From the NCBI GenBank assembly GCA_031260425.1, contig JAIRJX010000025.1, forward strand, positions 1 through 41,672: DNA of 41,672 nucleotides. Direction: 5' to 3'. Shown piece after piece: positions 19,107 through 26,238 of this stretch (position 1 is its first letter; the number at the start of each line of letters is the position of its first letter). Made by a program: the position numbers and the translations under genes. This DNA is from Gemmobacter sp. (GTDB lineage: Bacteria; Pseudomonadota; Alphaproteobacteria; Rhodobacterales; Rhodobacteraceae). A model generated the notes under the pieces. The model was given only the letters and a program-made list of their open reading frames with translations, did no database searches and was not told the DNA's origin.

Positions 19107-21296
19107 TCAGTCGTCGTCCTTGCCGGACCTGGCCCCGGGCACTTGCGGGAAATTGCGGAACGACATGCCGCCGGCCGAGCCGAGGTTCTTCAGCGGCAGG
19201 CCGATCTCCTCCATCAGGCCATCCACGAAAGCAACCTGCGTGCGGTATTTCATCGCCGAGTTCACCACCTGGTCCGAGACATTGCCACCGCCGCCAGCAC
19301 CGCTGGTTTCGGAAGGGCCGTTCAGGCCGGGAAGGCCGTCGACCTGGAGGATCTTGATCGACTCGATATTCTCCATCGGCTTGACCGTCTCGCGGATGAT
19401 CTGCGGCAGGGTCTTCACCAGATGTTCGTAGATGGCGCTGCGGCGGCTTTCCTCACTGCGCATGTTCTCGGCGTCGTTGATCTTGCGGGCACCTTCGGCG
19501 TCGGTCTCGTAGCGGATCTCCGCCGCCTTCGCCTCGGCAATCTCGGCAAGCGCACGTTGTTCGACGGCGGACTTCTCGGCCTCGGCCAGCTTCACCAGAC
19601 GCAGCGCCTCGCGTTCGGCGGCAGCTTCGGCGGCAATGATCTCGACACGCTTGTTGCGCACCGCCGCCTCTTCGGCGCGGATGGTGGAGACCTGCTCTTC
19701 AGCGGCGGCCAATTGCTTGCGGGCCTCGGCCTCGCCGGCTTTCGCCACCGCCTCTTCAATCGCCTTGTTGGTCACGGCGATCAGGCGCTGCTTGTCGGCC
19801 AGTTCGATCTCCATATCCTGTTCGATCACGAAACGGTCGATATATTTGGAGGCCGCGACGCGCAGTTCCTCGATTTCGCGACCGGCCACGATCGCGGCGT
19901 CCTCGACCTTGCGCTGGCTGAGCGTTTCGGCCAGCTTGATCTTCTGGGTCTTGGCGATTTCCTGCTGGGCCACATCCTCGTCCTTGCGGATGCGCTCCAG
20001 CTCCACCGCGTGGCGCTTGGCGATGGCGGCGCGCTCCTGCTCGGCGGCGGCCTGCTCGTTCGAGACGCGGACTTCCTTGTCCCTTTCCACCGACAGCAAC
20101 TCGATTGCCTTGGCGGTTTCGATCCGCCGTGCCTCGACCTCGCGCTCCCGCGTCAGGCGGGCCTGCTCGATCTCGCCGGTGGACCTGTTGTCGAAGACTT
20201 CGATCTCCAGCCGCGACCTGATCTCGGCCTCCCTCACCAGCCGTTCGCGCTCGATCCGCTCGGCCTCGACCTGCTGGCGGGTCTGCAGCCGTTCAGTCTC
20301 GATATGGGTGCGAGAGGCGATTTCGGTCAGTTCCACCGCCTTCTGCCGCTCGATCTCCAGCGCCCGGACCTCATTGGTAGCGCGGATGCGCTCGGCCTCG
20401 ACGGCCTGGTCCTTGACGATGCGGATACGCTCGGCCTCTTCCTCGGCACGAACCCTGGCCTGGGTGATGGCGACGCTGGAGGCGGAACGCTCCGCCTCGA
20501 TCTCGGCCTGTTGCGCCGCCTTGCGGATCTCGATGGACCGCGTCTGGTCGATGCGTGCATATTCCAGATCGCGGTCGATTTCGAGCGCGCGCTGTTCGGC
20601 CTCGTAATCCTTCAGCTTGATGTCGATACGGGCCTCGTTCTCGATCCGGTTGCGCGTCTTGCGACGCTCCTCGATCTCTTCGGTCAGCCGGGTCAAACCC
20701 TCGGCATCAAAGGCGTTGGCGGGGTTGAACACCGCGATATCGGTCTGGTTCAGCGCCGTCAGCGAGGTGTTCTCCAGTTCCAGCCCGTTGGTGCCCAGCG
20801 TCTGCCCGGCAAGATCGGCAACCCTGCGGATATAGCCCAGACGGTCTTGGTGTATCTCCTCCATCGTCATGGTGGCGGCGACGGCGGCCATGGCATCTAC
20901 AAAGCGGCCCTGGATGATTTCCTTCAGCGCCATCGGGTCCTGCGTCCGCGCGCCCAGCGTGCGAGCGGCGGACGAGACCCCCTCCCGGGTTGCGATCACA
21001 CGGACGAAGAACTCGGCCACGATATCCACCCGCAGCTTCTCGCGGGTGATCAGCGATTGTTCCGCGGTGCGGCGGATTTCTACCGGAATGGCATTCATGT
21101 TCACGACCGTGATGTCGTGGATGATCGGGATCACCAGCGCACCACCACCGATGACCACACGCTCGCCACCCGATCCGGTGCGGACGAAGCTCTGGTCCTT
21201 GGCGGAATGGCGGTAAAGCCAGTGCAAAAGATAGACCCCGACCGCGATCAGGATCGTGAGCAGGATGATGATGGCAATCGCGTCGGCACCGGTCAT
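19107..21296 (-). CDS. Flotillin-like SPFH-domain membrane scaffold protein
   Basis: N-terminal TM, then GGERVVIGGGALVIPIIHDITVVNMNAIPVEIRRTAEQSLITREKLRVDIVAEFFVRV (SPFH) and a long charged coiled coil EEIEERRKTRNRIENEARIDIKLKDYEAEQRALEIDRDLEYARIDQTRSIEIRKAAQQAEIEAERS. Confidence 0.94.
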   Translation of the reverse strand: MTGADAIAIIILLTILIAVGVYLLHWLYRHSAKDQSFVRTGSGGERVVIGGGALVIPIIHDITVVNMNAIPVEIRRTAEQSLITREKLRVDIVAEFFVRVIATREGVSSAARTLGARTQDPMALKEIIQGRFVDAMAAVAATMTMEEIHQDRLGYIRRVADLAGQTLGTNGLELENTSLTALNQTDIAVFNPANAFDAEGLTRLTEEIEERRKTRNRIENEARIDIKLKDYEAEQRALEIDRDLEYARIDQTRSIEIRKAAQQAEIEAERSASSVAITQARVRAEEEAERIRIVKDQAVEAERIRATNEVRALEIERQKAVELTEIASRTHIETERLQTRQQVEAERIERERLVREAEIRSRLEIEVFDNRSTGEIEQARLTREREVEARRIETAKAIELLSVERDKEVRVSNEQAAAEQERAAIAKRHAVELERIRKDEDVAQQEIAKTQKIKLAETLSQRKVEDAAIVAGREIEELRVAASKYIDRFVIEQDMEIELADKQRLIAVTNKAIEEAVAKAGEAEARKQLAAAEEQVSTIRAEEAAVRNKRVEIIAAEAAAEREALRLVKLAEAEKSAVEQRALAEIAEAKAAEIRYETDAEGARKINDAENMRSEESRRSAIYEHLVKTLPQIIRETVKPMENIESIKILQVDGLPGLNGPSETSGAGGGGNVSDQVVNSAMKYRTQVAFVDGLMEEIGLPLKNLGSAGGMSFRNFPQVPGARSGKDDD

Positions 21297-21345
21297 GATT
21301 TGCGTCCTTTCGTCAGGCGAAGCCCAGGCTTTTCAGCGGGGCGGC

Positions 21346-22035
21346 TCAGTAGCGTTCCTGTCCGGCCACGGCCAGAACGATGAGCGACGGGGTGATGAGG
21401 TTGACAAGATCGAAGAGCGTGTAGAGAGCGACAACGCCAGGTGCCTGACCGGTCCCGATGACGACGTCCACGAAATGGAGGATCGGATAGATCGCCCAGC
21501 CGATGGTCATGATCAGCCGGATCCAGAAATAGCCCAGGCGGACGACCCGGCTGCCCTTGTGGATCACCTCGGGCATGGCGCCGAAATACATCTCGCCAAG
21601 AATGTAGAGCCAGAAGCCGATCGACAGTAGCACGCCCAGCGTCGGATTGAAGAAACCCGCATCGCCCAGATAGCGCGCAAAGACCATCAAAAGCGCGGCG
21701 GCGGTCATCCGCCAGAACACGCCGACCGGAACCTTGCCCATGGCTCGGGCGAAGAAGTAGACGGCGGCCACCTGCAACGGATGCACGGTGAACCAGCCGG
21801 CGAAGCGGACACCGCCGCCAGCCATCTGCGCCACAAGCCACAACTGCGCGGCGCCGACATAGTGCAGCGATGATGCCAGCGCCGCCACCCCGACCATGGA
21901 GAGCGGCACACGCCATTTCTCGTTGGTCCAGCTCAGCCCCAGAAAGCACAGCGCCGCGGTCGAGAAGGTGGCGAGCAAGGCCGCCGCATAAGCGCTGCTG
22001 ACGACATCCTGGGTGGTGAAGAGTGTTCCGAACAT
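21346..22035 (-). CDS. Microbial (type 1) rhodopsin homologue lacking the retinal-binding lysine
   Basis: 229 aa, 7-TM pattern. Alignable to proteorhodopsin: H58 (PR H75), VRFAGWFTVHPLQVAAVYF (PR FRYIDWLLTVPLQMVEFYL), WLYILGEMYFG, RLIMTIGWAIYPI (PR IIVVGWAIYP), LYTLFDLVNLITPSLIVL (PR IYNLADFVNKILFGLIIW). Schiff-base Lys position is Leu213 (codon at 21397-21399). Confidence 0.87.
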   Translation of the reverse strand: MFGTLFTTQDVVSSAYAAALLATFSTAALCFLGLSWTNEKWRVPLSMVGVAALASSLHYVGAAQLWLVAQMAGGGVRFAGWFTVHPLQVAAVYFFARAMGKVPVGVFWRMTAAALLMVFARYLGDAGFFNPTLGVLLSIGFWLYILGEMYFGAMPEVIHKGSRVVRLGYFWIRLIMTIGWAIYPILHFVDVVIGTGQAPGVVALYTLFDLVNLITPSLIVLAVAGQERY

Positions 22036-22044
22036 GTCTATCCC

Positions 22045-23457
22045 TCAGACTTGCGCCCTGATATGCGGTGCCCGGCCATAGAGCGCGACCATGGGCAGGA
22101 TCAGCAGGCCGAAGATGAATTGCTGCCATTCGTATTTCAGGCCGATCCCGATCAGGAACGATGAGAGGACCTGTAGAACCAGCACGCCGATGACGGTGAA
22201 ACCGTAGCCTCCGTAGCCGCCCATCAGCGAGGTGCCGCCGATGACCACGGCGGCCAGCGTGGTGAAAAGGTAAGGGTCGCCAACCCCGATGAAGCCGCCG
22301 CCAGACCAGCCAAGCAGCAGACTGCCGGTCAGCGCCGCGAAGACGCCGGAAATGACATAGGCCAGCGTCCAGTATTTCAGCTCGCTCACCCCGATCAGCC
22401 GGGCAGAGCGGCGGTTGCCGCCAAGCGCATAGATGTGGCGCCCATAGGCCGAATAGCGCAGGCCGATGATCACGATGGCGGCCAGCACGATCCAGATCAG
22501 GATGGTCGGCGGAAAGGCGAGACCGAAGGTGGTGCCGTTCATCGCCGCGAGGTTCTGCAGCCAGGGCGGCACGGTTCCGAAGACATTGCCGCCGAAGGCC
22601 GATCCGATCGAGGTCAGGATCTGGGTCAGCCCCGCCACAGCGAATCCCGTGCCCAGCGTCAGGATCAGCGCCTGCCCCTGCAGCCTGTAAGTCAGCAGGC
22701 CGTTGATCAGACCGATCACGCCTCCGATCACCAGCACGAACAGCAGCGCAACAAAGGAGGGCACGCCAAGCGAGATCACGAACAGCAGGCCGATATTGGC
22801 CGAACCGATGACGAAGGGGATCGAGAGATCGAGCCCCCCCATCAGCGCTACCAGCGTCTGCCCGATACAGGCGATGCCGAGGAAGGCTGCGAACAGCAAG
22901 ATGGCCTTCACGTTCGGTCCCGTGAGGAAGCCCGGGATGGTGAAGGACGAGATCACGATCAGCGCCCCCAGCACGATCAGCCCGATTACGGCGCTGCGGC
23001 CACTGGCGAAGCGGCCGGAAACTTTGAAGGCGAAAAGCAGGATCGCCTCCAGCACCAGGAGGGCGATCAGGTTGGTGATGCTGCGGAAATCGGGAACCGA
23101 AGCCGTGACGACCAGATAGGCCACCGCCAGGAGCCCCATCGAGAGAATGAGCGCCCGGTTTCCGCGCCACAGGCCGCGCATCTCGGCGGCCTGTGGCGCG
23201 GCGTTGGTCTCACGGTTCGCAGCGTGGGTCTCGAAGATCACCGCGACATAGTTCAGAAGCCACAGCGTGACTGCAATCGAGATCACGGTAGCCAGGATCA
23301 CGTTCTGCGCCTTCAGTCCCTGTGCGAAACCCACGCCGAAGCCGATGGCGGCAATGATCAGTGCCACAGCCAGGTTGACCCAGACCAACGCGGCGGAGCG
23401 CGGGATCGGGATCAGGCCGGCGCGCGGGTTGGGCATGGCGGTGTGGGGGCCGGTCAT
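22045..23457 (-). CDS. ABC transporter permease (RbsC-like, CUT2 type)
   Basis: NVKAILLFAAFLGIACIGQTLVALMGGLDLSIPFVIG and AYGRHIYALGGNRRSARLIGVSELKYWTLAYVISGVFAALTG...VIGGTSLMGGYGGYGFTVIGVL. Confidence 0.95.
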   Translation of the reverse strand: MTGPHTAMPNPRAGLIPIPRSAALVWVNLAVALIIAAIGFGVGFAQGLKAQNVILATVISIAVTLWLLNYVAVIFETHAANRETNAAPQAAEMRGLWRGNRALILSMGLLAVAYLVVTASVPDFRSITNLIALLVLEAILLFAFKVSGRFASGRSAVIGLIVLGALIVISSFTIPGFLTGPNVKAILLFAAFLGIACIGQTLVALMGGLDLSIPFVIGSANIGLLFVISLGVPSFVALLFVLVIGGVIGLINGLLTYRLQGQALILTLGTGFAVAGLTQILTSIGSAFGGNVFGTVPPWLQNLAAMNGTTFGLAFPPTILIWIVLAAIVIIGLRYSAYGRHIYALGGNRRSARLIGVSELKYWTLAYVISGVFAALTGSLLLGWSGGGFIGVGDPYLFTTLAAVVIGGTSLMGGYGGYGFTVIGVLVLQVLSSFLIGIGLKYEWQQFIFGLLILPMVALYGRAPHIRAQV

Positions 23458-24800
23458 GGCGTCACTCCTCCGGTCAGGAGCCCGCCACCCTGCCCCGCCA
23501 CCACGGCAAAAAGGGCAAGGATCAGCGTGGCGACGAAGATGTAGTGGAAAAGCCCCATCTCCCGAACCCGCGCCTCCGCGTGGATCAGGCGCGCGGTAAA
23601 GACCAGCGCGACCAGCGCAAGAGCGGCAAGGAAGGCGGCCCTTTGCAAGGGCGAGAGGGTGAGGCCCAGATCAGCGCCGGAACCCGGCAGATCCAGCAGA
23701 TAGCGCGTCAGCACCTCACCCTGCGCCGATCCGGCCACCGGCTCGGCCGGCAGATAGGCGCCCATGGTGGCGACATGCAGCATGATGCCAGCAACCACCA
23801 CCGCAAGCACCAGAAAGCTGCCCCAGGGGGTAATGAAGGAAATATGTCGGCCGATCACCGGGACGAGCAGCGTCAGCAGCAACGACAGCACCAGTATGAT
23901 GCCATAGGCCATCTGGGTAACAAAGGCCTGCACCGCGCCGAAGTTGAATGTCGCCAGCACGAAGCCGATGAGATAAAGGTTCAGCGCCCCCAGAAGCGCC
24001 CCGGTCACCCCGCCCCTGCCGCCTGTCAGGCTGACGCCGCCCAGCACCAGCGCCGTGACCGCCGTCAACGTCATCGTGGTGCCCTGGGTCGGATCTCCCG
24101 AGGCGATCAGCGCCGTGTAGCATAGCGCGCCCAGCCCCGCGAAAAGCCCGGCGATGACATGCGCGCCGATGCGGACGATGTTGATCCGCACGCCGCTGGT
24201 CCAGGCTGCGCGCTCGTCATAGCCCATCATCCGCAGATTGGCGTAGAAGGGCGTCAGGGTGAACAAAAGCCAGCCGCCGGTGGCGATCAGCACGATCAGC
24301 AGGACGGGAGAGAAGACGGTGGTGCCAAGACCCCAGCTTCCCATCCATTCCGGCGCCATGCCTCCGGGCCGTTGCAGAATGACGAGGTTGATCCCCGACA
24401 AGGCAAGAAAGCCCGACAGCGCCACGATGATCGGCTGCACCCGCACCCAGATCACGATCAGCGCGAAGAGAAGCTGGTAGAGAACCCCCAGACCCAGCGC
24501 CACGAAGAACACCCCGAAGGGCCCGGTGACCACTTCGAGCATGTTCAGCTTGACGATCGAAACGTTGATGAAGGCCATCAGCGGCCCCACCGCCAGATCG
24601 ACCGTGCCACGCCCCGCAACGGCCAGCGCCATCAGCGCATAGGTGGCAAGCACCAGGGGGGCGGCCACGATGATCGCGCTCCCGAACCCCGCCATGGACA
24701 CGAGGTTGGGGTTGCGCACCGCCGCAATGCCCAAAAGCAGCGCGATCAGCAGGATCGGGACCAGAAGGTAGGTGCTGGTCGATGAGGATCGTTCCGACAT
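23454..24800 (-). CDS. ABC transporter permease (RbsC-like, CUT2 type)
   Basis: VLATYALMALAVAGRGTVDLAVGPLMAFINV, NLRMMGYDERAAWTSGVRINIVRIGAHVIAGLFAGLGALCYTA and ALVLGGVSLTGGRGGVTGALLGA. Confidence 0.94.
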   Translation of the reverse strand: MSERSSSTSTYLLVPILLIALLLGIAAVRNPNLVSMAGFGSAIIVAAPLVLATYALMALAVAGRGTVDLAVGPLMAFINVSIVKLNMLEVVTGPFGVFFVALGLGVLYQLLFALIVIWVRVQPIIVALSGFLALSGINLVILQRPGGMAPEWMGSWGLGTTVFSPVLLIVLIATGGWLLFTLTPFYANLRMMGYDERAAWTSGVRINIVRIGAHVIAGLFAGLGALCYTALIASGDPTQGTTMTLTAVTALVLGGVSLTGGRGGVTGALLGALNLYLIGFVLATFNFGAVQAFVTQMAYGIILVLSLLLTLLVPVIGRHISFITPWGSFLVLAVVVAGIMLHVATMGAYLPAEPVAGSAQGEVLTRYLLDLPGSGADLGLTLSPLQRAAFLAALALVALVFTARLIHAEARVREMGLFHYIFVATLILALFAVVAGQGGGLLTGGVTP

Positions 24801-24865
24801 GGCGGCTCAGGTTCGGGGAAGGAGGGAAAGCCGGGCGCGTCCACGGCGCCCGGTCTGCGTCGTCA

Positions 24866-25816
24866 TCAGAGTTCGATCACCCGGCGGGCAGGCGGACGCG
24901 AAGCACCTGACGCTGCCGATGCCGACGCCGAAGGCCCGCCGGGAAGCGCCCTGCCGCCGCCACGGCGTTCCGGATCGTTCTGGACGATCTTCTTCAGCAC
25001 CGGCGTGATCACGTCCTTGAACTTGGCCGGATCCTCCGAGGTCGGGAAATGCCCGCCCGAGAAGATCACGCATTCCGAACCCTTCACCTTCTCGGCGGTG
25101 CGCTGGGTCATCTCCGGCGTGCAGGCGAAATCGTATTCGCCGGTCAGGAAATAGATCGGCAACCGGCCGGAGATCTTGTGCACCTGATCACGGAAATCAC
25201 TGTCGACCGAGTAGAAGTAGAGATCGCCCTTGAAGATGCCGGGGCCGCCCTGGGCATAATACCACCAGGTCTCCCAGCGGTATTCATCAGGGCTTTCCGG
25301 GCTCATCAGCCCGAAAACCGAGGTCGCCACCGCCTCGCCGCCATGGATATGCGGGTGATGCAACGGATAGATCCACCAACCGGGCGAGTAATCGCAAGCC
25401 TCAAGCGCGATCAGAGCCGAAAACTCCGTCTCATACTTCAGCGCCAGATGCAGGCAGATATTGCCACCCATCGACTGGCCCATGATCACCGGCTTTCTCA
25501 GATCCAGCGCCCGGCAGAATGCCACGATGAATTCGCCGTAGAAGCTGGTGGTCAGCTTGTATTCATCCTCCATCAGATACCAGTCGGCCGGCGGTATCGA
25601 TTTGCCGTGCCAGGGCATGTCGAAGGCGATGACCCGGAAATTCGAAGCGAAATCGGGGTCGCACATCTGGTGGCGATACTGGCGGCCGTCGGTTCCGGCG
25701 GTGTGCAGGCAGACGAGCGGGATTCCCTCGCCGGTTTCCTCGTAATAGGTCCGGTAGGTCTTGCCCTGACAGGTCACATAGACATAGCGTCCGACGATGG
25801 GATCGTGCTGGTTCAT
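24866..25816 (-). CDS. Alpha/beta hydrolase
   Basis: GIPLVCLHTAGTDGRQYRHQMCDPDFASNFRVIAFDMPWHGKSIPP..PVIMGQSMGGNICLHLALKY (GxSxG nucleophile) and EYDFACTPEMTQRTAEKVKGSECVIFSGGHFP. Start at MNQHDPIVGRY; a GTG at 25837 is an alternative. Confidence 0.93.
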   Translation of the reverse strand: MNQHDPIVGRYVYVTCQGKTYRTYYEETGEGIPLVCLHTAGTDGRQYRHQMCDPDFASNFRVIAFDMPWHGKSIPPADWYLMEDEYKLTTSFYGEFIVAFCRALDLRKPVIMGQSMGGNICLHLALKYETEFSALIALEACDYSPGWWIYPLHHPHIHGGEAVATSVFGLMSPESPDEYRWETWWYYAQGGPGIFKGDLYFYSVDSDFRDQVHKISGRLPIYFLTGEYDFACTPEMTQRTAEKVKGSECVIFSGGHFPTSEDPAKFKDVITPVLKKIVQNDPERRGGGRALPGGPSASASAASGASRPPARRVIEL

Positions 25817-25833
25817 GGGTTCCTCTCCCCTCG

Positions 25834-26238
25834 TCACACTTGCCGCATCAGCGACAGCATCCGCGTCAGCGCGCGCATGTTCTGCCAGAACGGAAGCTGG
25901 TTACCGTCAATCGCGAGTTGGCGATGCAGCGGATGCGCCATCGCCCAGATGTCGTTGAACATCGGCGGCGGTATCTCCATGGCGAATTTGGCCCAGGCGC
26001 TGGAGGGCGCGCGCAGCGCGAAGTCGAAGCCCAGATCGTTCGGCGTCAGCCCTTCGGAGATGCGGGCGATCCGGCCGCTGCGGACCTCGACCAGGAAATC
26101 GGTCTCGTCCACGCCCAGCACGAAGCGGTTGGTGAAGAATCTGCCGATCACCGGCAGTATCCGGTCCTCATTGACGCAGCGCGCCCAGCGCTCGATCCAT
26201 TCCAGATCGAAGCCTTTCCTGCTGCCGTATCTACTCAT
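25834..26238 (-). CDS. Small SCP2-sterol-carrier-like protein (tentative)
   Basis: 134 aa: FVLGVDETDFLVEVRSGRIARISEGLTPNDLGFDFALRAPSSAWAKFA..PLHRQLAIDGNQLPFWQNMRALTRMLSLMR. The pattern resembles SCP2-type lipid-binding domains. Confidence 0.5.
   Translation of the reverse strand: MSRYGSRKGFDLEWIERWARCVNEDRILPVIGRFFTNRFVLGVDETDFLVEVRSGRIARISEGLTPNDLGFDFALRAPSSAWAKFAMEIPPPMFNDIWAMAHPLHRQLAIDGNQLPFWQNMRALTRMLSLMRQV

Noticed and set aside
18609-21383. 924-aa plus-strand ORF
   Set aside because: Antisense to the flotillin gene; composition mirrors its codons and there is no family signal. A GC-rich frame artefact.
21346-22035. Functional light-driven proton pump or photosensor
   Set aside because: Loss of the Schiff-base Lys and both helix-C carboxylates rules out canonical retinal photochemistry; no carotenoid or retinal biosynthesis genes are in the window.
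21293-23170. 625-aa minus-strand ORF spanning the rhodopsin and permease genes
   Set aside because: Out of frame with both well-supported genes; low-complexity Arg/Gly-rich shadow.
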